The translations under genes were made by a program, and so were the position numbers. Below the pieces are notes generated by a model. It had not been told where the DNA came from and did not search any database. It was given only the letters and a program-made list of their open reading frames with translations. A stretch of 64,000 nucleotides of DNA from Marinobacterium aestuarii (GTDB lineage: Bacteria > Pseudomonadota > Gammaproteobacteria > Pseudomonadales > Balneatricaceae). The DNA is taken from assembly GCF_001651805.1 (NCBI RefSeq), contig NZ_CP015839.1, positions 1,860,001 through 1,924,000 of the forward strand. The letters are read 5' to 3'. Shown one piece after another: positions 1-8,599 of this stretch; within the stretch, counting starts at the first letter, position 1; every line of letters begins with the position of its first letter.

Positions 1-257
1 TCTGGGGAGATATTGATCGAGAGTCTTTTTCAATTAAAAACGTTTATCCCTCCATATCGCCAAAAAATGGCCATATGGGAATACTACCTTCGGAGATAGG
101 TGATGAGCCCATCGTTCGTTTACAAGCGGGTGGCTTGAAAGTGGGTTCAGAGCTTTTAAATGCCTACGCTCAAATTGAGCGTTATGATGAAGCGATAGCC
201 CTTGCTTGCCAAAGGGGATACACGAATATGCCCGATTTTTATAAAAATGCAACTTAA
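1..257 (+). CDS. C-terminal end of an unidentified protein (partial, cut by window start)
   Basis: An open frame runs from base 3 to the TAA at 255-257 without a start inside the window, so only the last 84 residues are visible. They begin WGDIDRESF and end MPDFYKNAT. No motif is recognised. The gene is AT-rich like the following acyltransferase gene, lies about 40 bases upstream of it on the same strand, and probably belongs to the same surface-sugar operon. A sugar-modifying or glycosyl transferase role is only a guess from context. Confidence 0.55.
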   Translation, partial: WGDIDRESFSIKNVYPSISPKNGHMGILPSEIGDEPIVRLQAGGLKVGSELLNAYAQIERYDEAIALACQRGYTNMPDFYKNAT

Positions 258-295
258 GGCTTGAATAATATTAATAATATGTGCGAGTGATTATA

Positions 296-1183
296 ATGAA
301 CCTATCTGAAGTTTGCATGCTCTTTTCGATAGACTTAATTAATGAAGGTAGTTTTTCAGCTCTTGGTCTTCTATCGCATCGTAAACCGAAGGTACTCGTT
401 AGACTCTACGACAAAAATTTTATCTCAGCACTTCTGGATAATGAAGAAATATCTTGTGTAATAACCACTTCTGGACTTTCGAATCAAATCCCAAAGGAAT
501 TGGGGGTTGCAACCTGCGAGGATCCCGACAGTGTATTTTACGAACTCCACAAATACTTAGAAAAAAGCACTGATTTTTATTGGAGCAGTTTCGAAACTAA
601 AATTGATGATAGTGTATTCGTTCATGAGTCTGCCCACATTGATAAGAAAAACGTAATCATAGGAAAAAACACAATCATAGAGCCAAACGCGACAATACTT
701 GAAAGGTCAGTCATAGGTGATAATTGTATTATCAGGGCTGGTTGTGTCATCGGTGGTTGCGGTTTTGAACCCAAAAATGTTTCAGGTCGGCATATTGTTA
801 TTCCTCATACCGGTGGGGTGAGAATTGGAAACAATGTTGAAATTCAATCAAACTCACATGTGGCTAGATCTGTTTATGGTGGCTTCACGGAAATTGGCGA
901 AGGAACCAAAATTGATGGCATGGTACATATTTCCCACAATGTCATGATCGGTAGAAACTGTGAAATAGCCGCAAATGCAATGATTGCCGGAACTGTAGAA
1001 ATTGGCGATAACGTATGGATTGGACCAAGTTCATCGATATCATCAGAAATCCGTATTGGCGACAACGCTTACGTAACGATTGGAAGTACAGTGACGAAGA
1101 ATGTCGCCGCCAACCAGAGAGTAACAGGTAATTTCGCGATTGATCACTCTAAGTACATCGCGTTTATGAAATCAATTCGCTAG
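296..1183 (+). CDS. LpxD-like hexapeptide-repeat acyltransferase
   Basis: A 295-residue protein with a mixed N-terminal domain (about residues 1-100) and a long left-handed beta-helix of hexapeptide repeats (about 105-285), the layout of UDP-3-O-acyl-glucosamine N-acyltransferase LpxD. The segment HISHNVMIG (His about 214) matches the catalytic histidine region of LpxD. Since it sits beside an aminotransferase and sugar-epimerase genes rather than lpxA/fabZ, I infer N-acylation of an amino sugar nucleotide rather than lipid A synthesis. A GTG at 281 is an alternative start in the same frame; neither has a strong ribosome site. The gene is clearly AT-rich compared with the next gene. Confidence 0.75.
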   Translation: MNLSEVCMLFSIDLINEGSFSALGLLSHRKPKVLVRLYDKNFISALLDNEEISCVITTSGLSNQIPKELGVATCEDPDSVFYELHKYLEKSTDFYWSSFETKIDDSVFVHESAHIDKKNVIIGKNTIIEPNATILERSVIGDNCIIRAGCVIGGCGFEPKNVSGRHIVIPHTGGVRIGNNVEIQSNSHVARSVYGGFTEIGEGTKIDGMVHISHNVMIGRNCEIAANAMIAGTVEIGDNVWIGPSSSISSEIRIGDNAYVTIGSTVTKNVAANQRVTGNFAIDHSKYIAFMKSIR

Positions 1184-1199
1184 CAGGCGGAGTATATCT

Positions 1200-2198
1200 A
1201 TGGCCAGCCAAGGCTCGGTTCTTATCACTGGCGGAGCCGGCTTTATCGGTTCCGAGTTGTCTCACTTGCTCAGCAAATGTGCGGAGCGCGTTATCATCGT
1301 CGACAGCCTGATCAACGGTAAGCGAGAGAACATCCAGAAACTGCTAACTGATCGTGTGACATTCTACTCATACGACATTTGTGATCTGGACAAGATGATA
1401 CCGCTGCTGAAAGAGGTGGACGTAGTTTTCCACCTCGCCTGTCTGGGGGTACGTCACTCGATACACTCGCCGTTGAAAAATCATGACGTCAACGCCACCG
1501 CCACCCTGAACCTGTTGAAAGCCAGTCGCGAGGCGGGGGTCGGACGTTTTGTCTATGTTTCCAGCTCGGAAGTGTACGGTACCGCCCAGTGGGTGCCGAT
1601 GACCGAAAACCATCCCACATTGCCCATGACTGTCTACGGCGGATCCAAGCTGGCCGGTGAGAGCTACACCCGCGCTTTCTTTCGTACTTATGAGTATCCG
1701 ACGGTGGTGGTTCGTCCCTTCAACAGTTTCGGTCCCCGCAGCCACCATGAGGGGGACAGCGGCGAGGTGATTCCCAAGTTTTTGCTACGGGCCATGACGG
1801 GCCATCCGCTGATCATCCACGGAGACGGATCTCAGACTCGTGATTTCACTTATGTCAGTGACACTGCTCGGGGGATTCTCTGCGCCGGGTTTTCCGAAAA
1901 AGCTGTGGGCCAGACGATCAACCTGGGACAGGGTGAAGAAATCACCATCAACGAACTCGCCCGTCTGGTTAATGAACTGGTTAAGGGCCGCACCGTGGAT
2001 GTGGTTCATGAAGCCCCTAGGCCCGGTGATGTGCTGCGGCTTTATGCCGATACCAACCAAGCGCGGGAGCTGCTGGATTTCAGACCCAAAGTGAGCCTCA
2101 AGGAGGGACTTGGCCGCCTTAAGGCCTGGTACGAGGGGGGGGGGAAGAGCCCTGAAACACTACTCAAGGACGAAGTGACCCGAAACTGGAATATTTAA
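1200..2198 (+). CDS. NAD-dependent epimerase/dehydratase (extended SDR)
   Basis: A 332-residue extended short-chain dehydrogenase. The NAD-binding glycine motif TGGAGFIG is at residues 10-17, the catalytic SSS at 121-123 and YGGSK (Tyr146, Lys150) follows, as in nucleotide-sugar epimerases and 4,6-dehydratases. A GGAG ribosome site precedes the ATG. It lies 16 bases after the LpxD-like gene and 15 bases before the aminotransferase fusion, so it most likely makes the keto-sugar or epimerised nucleotide sugar used by the latter. The exact sugar cannot be read from sequence. Confidence 0.85.
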   Translation: MASQGSVLITGGAGFIGSELSHLLSKCAERVIIVDSLINGKRENIQKLLTDRVTFYSYDICDLDKMIPLLKEVDVVFHLACLGVRHSIHSPLKNHDVNATATLNLLKASREAGVGRFVYVSSSEVYGTAQWVPMTENHPTLPMTVYGGSKLAGESYTRAFFRTYEYPTVVVRPFNSFGPRSHHEGDSGEVIPKFLLRAMTGHPLIIHGDGSQTRDFTYVSDTARGILCAGFSEKAVGQTINLGQGEEITINELARLVNELVKGRTVDVVHEAPRPGDVLRLYADTNQARELLDFRPKVSLKEGLGRLKAWYEGGGKSPETLLKDEVTRNWNI

Positions 2199-2213
2199 AA
2201 CTGAGGTCTTGAT

Positions 2214-4532
2214 ATGGAAGTAAAACCGGCGTTTATCCCCGTCGCCATGCCGCTGTTCGGAGAGGAAGAACAGCAGGCAATTCAGCGCCCCCTCGCCAGT
2301 GGCTGGGTGACTCAGGGGCGGGAGGTGGCCGCCTTTGAAGCAGCCTTTGCTGACTATGTTGGGGCCGATCACGCCTGCGCGGTATCAAGTTGCACTGCGG
2401 CATTGCACCTCGCACTGCACGTACTCGGAGTAGGTCCGGGGGATGAGGTGATCACTGTAAGTCACAGCTTTGTCGCCACTGCCAACGCGATCCGTTACTG
2501 CGGTGCCCTGCCGGTATTTGTGGATATAGACCCAATTAGCTTCAATATGGATCCAGCAGGTGTCGAGGCAGCGCTCAGCCCTCGCACCAAGGCGATTCTG
2601 GTGGTTCATCAGTTGGGCATGCCTGCGGATCTTTTATCTATATTGGAAATCGCAAAATCCCGCGGCGTCCCCGTGGTGGAGGATGCCGCCTGTGCTATTG
2701 GCAGCGAGATTCTGACTGGTGACCGCTGGCAGCGGATCGGCGCTCCGTTGGGTGAGATCGTCTGTTTCTCGTTCCATCCCCGTAAGGTTATTACCACCGG
2801 TGACGGCGGCATGCTGACCACCAATAACCCCGAACTTGCCGAACGTCTGTCAAAGCTGCGCCAGCATGCCATGGACGTCAACGACCGTACCCGCCATCAG
2901 GCCAATAGCGTTATCTTCGAGAGCTACCCGGAACTTGGCTTCAATTACCGTATGACCGATATTCAGGGGGCCATGGGGCGTGAACAGTTAAAACGCTTGT
3001 CCTATATAGTCACCAGAAGACGGGAGCTGGCTGGATATTACCATAGAGAACTGACGTCAGTTTCTGGGCTGCTGCTGCCTCAGGAGGCTTCATGGGCACG
3101 CACTAATTGGCAGAGTTACTGTGTTCGTCTGCCCGCGCACGTGAATCAGAAAGCGGTGATGCAATCAATGCTGGATGAGGGTATCGCCACTCGCCGTGGG
3201 GTCATGTGTATCCACCGCGAAGCGAGTTACCCGGAGGGCTGCTGGCGTAGTGTCGATCTCTCATCTAACCCGCGGGACACGACGGGCCACAGACATGCGG
3301 CAGGGGACGAGTCTCTAAGGGAGAGCGAAGCGGCCCAGGACCACTGCATCATGCTGCCACTCTATCCGCAATTGACGCTCGAACAGCAGCAGCGTGTCGT
3401 GCAAGCACTCCAACGGGCGGTCACCGCCATCAGAGTGCAAGATGCGCCTTCGAAATGCAGGGAGAGGATTGAGATGAATACGGATCCGGCTTCCACCTTT
3501 AAGAAGGAACCAGCCGCTGCATCCGGCAATGCGCCAATGATCTCCATCGTTACACCGGCCTACAATGAGGCGAAGAACTTGCCGGTGCTTTACCAGCGCC
3601 TTTGCCAGGTGCTGGATGAAGCCGCCTTGAATTGGGAGTGGGTGCTGGTGGACGATCACTCCGGCGACGATACATTTGAGGTAATTACTGAACTTGCGCA
3701 GCATGACCCTCGCGTCAAAGGCTACCGTCTCGCCCGCAACTCTGGCTCACATCTCGCACTAACCTGCTGTCTTAATCACGTGCGGGGCAACTGTACCATT
3801 GCCCTGGCGGCCGACCTTCAGGACCCGCCAGAAGTGATACCGGAGCTTCTGGCGCAGTGGCAGGAAGGTTATCAGGTGGTCTGGGCCGCACGGGCACGCA
3901 GGGAGGGGGAAAGCTGGCTCACCAAGGGCGCCGCGCGCTTATACTACATGATGATGCGAAAAGTACTGGGCTTCCGCGATATGCCTGCTAATGGCGCTGA
4001 CTTTTTCCTGTTGGACAGGCAAGTGGTCAAGGCGCTCAGTAAATTCGGCGAGCAAAACATCTCTCTGCTGGCACTGTTGACCTGGATGGGCTTTCGACAG
4101 ACCGCGATTCAGTATGATAAACAAGCGCGCCTGAACGGACGCTCCGGCTGGACCCTGGGCAGGAAATTAAAGCTACTGATTGATTCTGTCACAGCTTTCA
4201 GCTATCTGCCGATTCGCGCCATCTCTTATTTCGGCATTCTGGTGGCTTTTATCGGTTTTAGTTACGCGCTCTTCGTGATTTACAACGCCTTAACCGGCAC
4301 GCCTCCCCAGGGCTGGACCACACTGATTGTTATCGTCCTATTCCTTGGAGGCATTCAAATGCTGATGATGGGTGTCCTCGGTGAATATATCTGGCGCGGG
4401 CTGGATGAGTCGCGGCGCAGACCTAGATTTATCCTGGAGGCGACAACCAGGCGTTGTAAGCGTTACCAGCAGGCTTTGGGTAAAAATTCTGGGATCAGCA
4501 GGAACGACTCCTTACAAGAAAGAAATTTATAA
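2214..4532 (+). CDS. DegT/DnrJ-type sugar aminotransferase fused to ArnC/GtrB-like GT2 glycosyltransferase
   Basis: One 772-residue frame encodes two enzymes. Residues 1-410 are a PLP-dependent sugar aminotransferase of the DegT/DnrJ/EryC1/StrS family: EDAAC at 156-160 and the PLP lysine in FHPRKVITTGDGG (Lys191). Residues 437-750 are a polyprenyl-phosphate glycosyltransferase: SIVTPAYNE, the acidic LVDDHSGDD and ADLQD motifs, then two membrane segments (about 665-690 and 700-730), the ArnC/DPM1/GtrB layout. In Arn-type pathways these are separate neighbours, ArnB and ArnC. The linker holds an in-frame ATG at 3474 behind a strong ribosome site, so a separate glycosyltransferase could also be made. 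The stop overlaps the next small frame as TAATG. Confidence 0.88.
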   Translation: MEVKPAFIPVAMPLFGEEEQQAIQRPLASGWVTQGREVAAFEAAFADYVGADHACAVSSCTAALHLALHVLGVGPGDEVITVSHSFVATANAIRYCGALPVFVDIDPISFNMDPAGVEAALSPRTKAILVVHQLGMPADLLSILEIAKSRGVPVVEDAACAIGSEILTGDRWQRIGAPLGEIVCFSFHPRKVITTGDGGMLTTNNPELAERLSKLRQHAMDVNDRTRHQANSVIFESYPELGFNYRMTDIQGAMGREQLKRLSYIVTRRRELAGYYHRELTSVSGLLLPQEASWARTNWQSYCVRLPAHVNQKAVMQSMLDEGIATRRGVMCIHREASYPEGCWRSVDLSSNPRDTTGHRHAAGDESLRESEAAQDHCIMLPLYPQLTLEQQQRVVQALQRAVTAIRVQDAPSKCRERIEMNTDPASTFKKEPAAASGNAPMISIVTPAYNEAKNLPVLYQRLCQVLDEAALNWEWVLVDDHSGDDTFEVITELAQHDPRVKGYRLARNSGSHLALTCCLNHVRGNCTIALAADLQDPPEVIPELLAQWQEGYQVVWAARARREGESWLTKGAARLYYMMMRKVLGFRDMPANGADFFLLDRQVVKALSKFGEQNISLLALLTWMGFRQTAIQYDKQARLNGRSGWTLGRKLKLLIDSVTAFSYLPIRAISYFGILVAFIGFSYALFVIYNALTGTPPQGWTTLIVIVLFLGGIQMLMMGVLGEYIWRGLDESRRRPRFILEATTRRCKRYQQALGKNSGISRNDSLQERNL
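3461..3476 (+). promoter_or_regulatory. Internal ribosome binding site and ATG inside the aminotransferase-GT2 fusion
   Basis: GGAGAGG at 3461-3467 sits seven bases before an in-frame ATG at 3474-3476, which is codon 421 of the fusion frame. The product from here would be a 352-residue stand-alone GT2 enzyme, the normal size for ArnC/GtrB proteins. This suggests recent loss of a stop codon between two genes, or dual production of fused and free enzyme. Confidence 0.6.
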
Positions 4533-4615
4533 TGTTGGAGTGGCGTTATTACTTGGGTCTGGTGTCATGCTTTTTTGGGGTATTTATTTTTGGGGCAACC
4601 TTAACTCTATATTAG
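4532..4615 (+). CDS. Possible 27-residue membrane peptide, TAATG-coupled
   Basis: The ATG at 4532 overlaps the stop of the fusion gene (TAATG) and opens a frame of 27 codons whose product is hydrophobic from about residue 8 onward (LGLVSCFFGVFIFGATLTLY). It could be a small membrane protein translated by coupling, or the remnant of a larger membrane gene, since the whole 4533-4799 stretch is AT-rich and otherwise empty. No family is recognised and the call is tentative. Confidence 0.25.
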   Translation: MLEWRYYLGLVSCFFGVFIFGATLTLY

Positions 4616-4799
4616 GCTGGGCTGTCAGATTATATTGAATTTTAAGTGCGTTTCTTAATGAAAATTTACTCCATTAGTATCGTGTTGGAATCAGGCCGAT
4701 TTAATGCTTTAATTGTTGAACGTAGTCTGTTCTTTATTAATCCAGTATGGTTCGAGCTTGAAAGTAAAAATATTTAATTTTCGTAACTAATCGAGGTTG

Positions 4800-6353
4800 A
4801 TGGATATGAAATCAGAAGAAGTTCTTGATGAAATCGTATCTAGTAATATATTACTTTCTACTTTGGTGGTTTTTATTGTTTCTGCTAGTGTTCGTATGTT
4901 TTTTTTCACCGGTTTTTTCGGCAGTGATGACTTTACTTACTTCAATGCTGCGAACGCGATTGTTGATGGAAATCTGGAGGTTGGAAACTATATTGGAGGT
5001 ATCCGCTATGGGGTTAACTTACCTATGGCGGCCTTAATGAAGGTTTTCGGAACTTCAGAGTTTAGTAGTAATCTTTGGAGTCTTATTTCATCCTCTTTGG
5101 AAGTATCTATAATTTATTACATGGCAGCGTGTTGGTGGGGACGAAGAGCTGCGGTAAGTGCTGCGATATTACTCATGTTGTTGCCTATTCATGTCCACTT
5201 TGGCGGGCGAATAATGGCTGATGCGCCTTTGGCTCTCTTCATAACTACAAGTTTTATTATGTTCAGAATTGCAACTTATCGATTTAACTCTAACCTCTAC
5301 TTTCTAACTGGTTGTGCATTGGGGACGATATTTTGGGTCAAGGCCATTGTGGCAGTTCTTGTTCATCTAGCTTTCATTCCTAATATCATTAGAATGATGC
5401 GGAATACGCCAAAGAATATTTTTATTATGGCATTGGGGTCAGGCCTTCTTGTAGGGGGTAATTGTCTGTTTTTCTGGTATTTTCAAGGAGATCCGTTTCA
5501 TTTGGTAAGATCTGTCCTTGCCGCTACATCAAAATATGGATATCTTTCATTTGAAGATAGTCCTCTTTATTATCCATTATATCTTTTTGTAAAACTCTAT
5601 CATACTTGGCTGTTGGGATATTTGTTTGCTTTCTCTTTAATCGTATATTTTTTTCGTAAAGAACGCGACGCTAACTTTAATTATGTGGTCCTGTGGTGTC
5701 TTTCTTTAATTATCGTTTTTACATTTTTTGTATTGCCTTCAGGTGGTCTTATAGCAAAGCAAGTAAACTATATGCTTATATTTGTAGCGCCTATGACGCT
5801 TGTGAGTGGCTATTTTTTGTCAAAAATAAATCGTAGGATTTATTTTTTTGTGATGATGATATATGTATCTGGCTCGTTGGTCTTAAGTTATTTGGAACAG
5901 ATTAATATTCGTTCATTTACTGCCAATGCTCGCTCTATTGCATCCTATTCATCTCTAAATCCTGGTATGAAAATTTTCAGTTCTACTTTGCCTTACCGGT
6001 TCTCGTCTAACTTGCCTAAGTATGATAAAGAAATTGATTTTTCAAACGTTGAATATCTTGATAAAAAAGTAGTTATGAGTGCCATGGATAATGGGGAATC
6101 GTTCTATGTGGCAATAGATCCAGTATCATTTAGTTGGTCAAGAGAAGATTTCACTATAGATGAAATTAAGAGCTTATCAGTCTTGGTTGAAAGCCATAGT
6201 GCAAGTTCAGAGGTGAGATCAATAGCGAAGTTTTCAAATTTTATGGATCAGAGTGATAATGAGTTTTTTAGAAGAATTGGAGATTTTATTACCAATCGAT
6301 TTATTCCTCAGTCTTGGGGGTTATATAGAATATCTACAGGAGACGAAAATTAA
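4800..6353 (+). CDS. GT39/ArnT-like integral membrane glycosyltransferase
   Basis: A 517-residue, very hydrophobic protein with many membrane segments and, in the first periplasmic loop, GSDDFTYF (Asp43-Asp44), the acidic pair typical of polyprenyl-phosphate-dependent GT-C enzymes (GT39, ArnT). It probably moves a lipid-linked sugar, perhaps made by the upstream GT2, onto an acceptor at the periplasmic face. GAGG at 4793-4796 precedes closely spaced start options (TTG 4797, ATG 4800, ATG 4806). Strongly AT-rich, unlike the GC-rich genes on both sides, which points to separate acquisition. Confidence 0.72.
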   Translation: MDMKSEEVLDEIVSSNILLSTLVVFIVSASVRMFFFTGFFGSDDFTYFNAANAIVDGNLEVGNYIGGIRYGVNLPMAALMKVFGTSEFSSNLWSLISSSLEVSIIYYMAACWWGRRAAVSAAILLMLLPIHVHFGGRIMADAPLALFITTSFIMFRIATYRFNSNLYFLTGCALGTIFWVKAIVAVLVHLAFIPNIIRMMRNTPKNIFIMALGSGLLVGGNCLFFWYFQGDPFHLVRSVLAATSKYGYLSFEDSPLYYPLYLFVKLYHTWLLGYLFAFSLIVYFFRKERDANFNYVVLWCLSLIIVFTFFVLPSGGLIAKQVNYMLIFVAPMTLVSGYFLSKINRRIYFFVMMIYVSGSLVLSYLEQINIRSFTANARSIASYSSLNPGMKIFSSTLPYRFSSNLPKYDKEIDFSNVEYLDKKVVMSAMDNGESFYVAIDPVSFSWSREDFTIDEIKSLSVLVESHSASSEVRSIAKFSNFMDQSDNEFFRRIGDFITNRFIPQSWGLYRISTGDEN

Positions 6354-6530
6354 TACTAACCATTATGCAGCGATTTCGGGGGGGTATCTGTTTGTAAGAA
6401 TAGAATTTGATAGGGCGTGCATTCGGTCATTGCGCTTCATTACAATAAACTATGCAGAATAAGGCCTGCATAATTTTGAGTGTTTAGGCAGGCGGGAATT
6501 CAATCAACCCGTTCAACTGGGAGTTTCTGT

Positions 6531-6965
6531 GTGGACATCAACGTCAAAAGGCCGATGAAAAACAGCCGCCGACAGCGGCTGGCACATTCCGCTTGGGCCC
6601 TGATTGCTGCGCTGGCCTACATGGCGCTGTTACATCGGGTGTCGTCGATTCCGGGCAAGGTGGAATTGCCAGGGGCTGTGGATTTTGTCTACTTTTCCTT
6701 GACGCCTGCGATTCAGAACCTGCTGCATATTCCTGCGTTCGCGGTGCTGGCAGTCCTTTGGAGCCATGCGCTGCCGAAATCGCCCGGGGGAGCCGTCGCG
6801 GTGCTGCTGCTGACGGGCGGGTATGGGGCTTACGATGAGTGGTACCAGCTGGGGGTTTTCGGGCGCTATGGCAGCCTGAGCGATTGGGCGCTGGACCTGT
6901 TCGGTGCACTGGTGGGAATCGCACTCTACCGTTACCTGGCCGCGCGCACGCACAGTCTCGGCTAA
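6531..6965 (+). CDS. VanZ-like family membrane protein
   Basis: About 144 residues with several membrane segments and the stretch DEWYQLGVFGRYGSLSDW followed by ALDLFGALVGI, which matches the VanZ-like family signature (DE-hQ ... R--s--D---D--G---G). The family is common beside exopolysaccharide and PEP-CTERM genes but has no settled function there. GTG at 6531 with GGGAG upstream is preferred; an ATG at 6555 is also possible. GC content returns to the high level here after the AT-rich GT39 gene. Confidence 0.7.
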   Translation: MDINVKRPMKNSRRQRLAHSAWALIAALAYMALLHRVSSIPGKVELPGAVDFVYFSLTPAIQNLLHIPAFAVLAVLWSHALPKSPGGAVAVLLLTGGYGAYDEWYQLGVFGRYGSLSDWALDLFGALVGIALYRYLAARTHSLG

Positions 6966-7070
6966 CCTCAACTCGTGGATAATTGCTGAATACTTTGTTG
7001 ACTCCTGAACCGTCGCCTATGCTTTTCTCTACGCTTGAGCGCCAGGCCAAGAGCCAACGAAGGATAGACT

Positions 7071-7309
7071 ATGACACCCGTCATGCTCTTCGGGGGGCCG
7101 GAACCCGGCTTTGGCCGCTTTCCCGCAAGTAGTGTCCCAAGCAATTTTTACAGCGGGTCGCCTTTGGCCTCGTTGCGCAGTATCCGGAGACTGGCTGCGG
7201 CTTTGCCCGACGCAGCGGATGGCTGTCGCTGCATCTGAGCGAAGTTCAAACCAGGGGCTACCTGGGCGAAGGCGACATTGTGCGCTTCGATGATCGTTCT
7301 CATCGATAG
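7071..7309 (+). pseudogene. Decayed manC/cpsB (mannose-1-phosphate guanylyltransferase) remnant
   Basis: Starting at an ATG with AAGGA upstream, the translation gives MTPVMLFGG, then, after a one-base frame change at about 7098, GTRLWPLSRK, a TAG stop at 7130-7132, CPKQFL, then VAFGLVAQYPETGCGF and finally [18 protein letters not shown] before TAG at 7307. These three blocks match in order the N-terminal GGSGTRLWPLSR-YPKQFL motif, the middle FGIVP--PETGYGYI block and the C-terminal EV-SG-YL-EDDIVRF end of ManC. The ~470-residue gene has thus shrunk to about 80 codons by two large internal deletions, a frameshift and a nonsense codon. It fills most of the 6966-7374 gap. Confidence 0.85.
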
Positions 7310-7374
7310 TCCAACGACAGACCACCGAGAAAACGTCGACACTCGTCAAACAGCCTCTACAGGAGGTAGTCGCG

Positions 7375-8562
7375 GTGATAAAAGATCCGATCAAGATACT
7401 GCTGGTGTTTGGTACCCGCCCTGAAGCGATCAAGATGGCGCCGGTGGTACAGTCACTGCAAGCGGATGCGCGGTTTGAGGCCCGGGTTTGCGTTACCGCC
7501 CAGCACCGGCAGATGCTGGATCAGGTCCTGACGCTGTTCCAGATCATTCCCGATTACGACCTGAATATCATGCAGCCAGGGCAGAACCTGACCGAAGTGA
7601 CCTGCGCCGTGCTGAGTGGCTTAGGCCCCGTATTGCAGGCCTTTGAGCCGGCCCGGGTCCTGGTGCACGGTGATACGACCACGACCTTGGCCACTGCGCT
7701 GGCCGCCTACTATCGACAGATTCCCGTCGGGCATGTCGAAGCCGGGCTGCGGACCGGCGACCTCTACTCTCCCTGGCCGGAAGAGGCGAATCGCAAGCTG
7801 ACCGGTGCCCTCACCGACCTGCATTTCGCGCCCACCGAAATGGCCCAGGCCAATCTGCTGCGAGAAGGCGTTGCAGAAACCCGTATCCGGGTCACCGGTA
7901 ATACCGTGATAGACGCGCTGCTTGCTGTTCAGGCAAAACTCAAGCGAGATCCGCAGTTACGGACGCAGATGCTGCAGCAATTCCCCTTTCTGAACCCGAT
8001 TGAGAGCCAGGGTCATGGAGATCCTGGCGGTAAAAAAATCATCCTGGTGACCGGCCATCGCCGGGAAAGCTTTGGTAGTGGATTTGAAAGAATCTGTAGT
8101 GCGCTGGGCGAGCTGGCGAGCCGCGATGATGTCGAGATTGTCTATCCTGTACATCTGAACCCCCTGGTTCGAGAGCCGGTTTATCGCCTCCTGAGCGGCA
8201 AAAAGAATGTTCATCTGATCGAGCCCCTCGAGTACCTGCCCTTCGTTTTCCTGATGAGCCGGGCCCACATCATTCTGACCGACTCCGGCGGGGTTCAGGA
8301 GGAAGCACCATCACTGGGCAAGCCGGTGCTGGTGATGCGTGACACGACCGAAAGACCGGAAGCCGTCAGCGCCGGGACGGTCAGGCTGGTCGGTACCGAC
8401 ATTGACCGGATTATGACCGAAACCTGCACGCTGCTCGATGATGAGCACGCCTACCGGGCAATGTGTTTCGCCCATAACCCCTACGGGGACGGGAGAGCCA
8501 GTGAACGTATTTGTCAGATGATCGTCGATGCTCACGGCCACACGCTAAACAGCGCATTTTGA
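7375..8562 (+). CDS. wecB: UDP-N-acetylglucosamine 2-epimerase (non-hydrolysing)
   Basis: A 395-residue protein matching WecB/MnaA throughout: [13 protein letters not shown] near the N-terminus, [27 protein letters not shown] and [20 protein letters not shown] (about 303-322). It converts UDP-GlcNAc to UDP-ManNAc in the cytoplasm. The GTG start at 7375 is set by AGGAGGT at 7361-7367. It heads a three-gene run with wecC and a second nucleotide-sugar dehydrogenase, giving UDP-ManNAcA for the polysaccharide. The manC relic lies directly upstream. Confidence 0.95.
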   Translation: MIKDPIKILLVFGTRPEAIKMAPVVQSLQADARFEARVCVTAQHRQMLDQVLTLFQIIPDYDLNIMQPGQNLTEVTCAVLSGLGPVLQAFEPARVLVHGDTTTTLATALAAYYRQIPVGHVEAGLRTGDLYSPWPEEANRKLTGALTDLHFAPTEMAQANLLREGVAETRIRVTGNTVIDALLAVQAKLKRDPQLRTQMLQQFPFLNPIESQGHGDPGGKKIILVTGHRRESFGSGFERICSALGELASRDDVEIVYPVHLNPLVREPVYRLLSGKKNVHLIEPLEYLPFVFLMSRAHIILTDSGGVQEEAPSLGKPVLVMRDTTERPEAVSAGTVRLVGTDIDRIMTETCTLLDDEHAYRAMCFAHNPYGDGRASERICQMIVDAHGHTLNSAF

Positions 8563-8599
8563 TGGGGCGCGCACACCTTTAACATGAAGAGGCATGGTG

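Noticed and set aside
1368-1748. Antisense frame in the SDR gene
   Set aside because: Overlaps the NAD-dependent epimerase gene, whose motifs are clear.
6544-7050. Antisense frame over the VanZ-like gene
   Set aside because: The plus-strand product has membrane helices and the family signature; the antisense product is low-complexity and Arg/Pro-rich.
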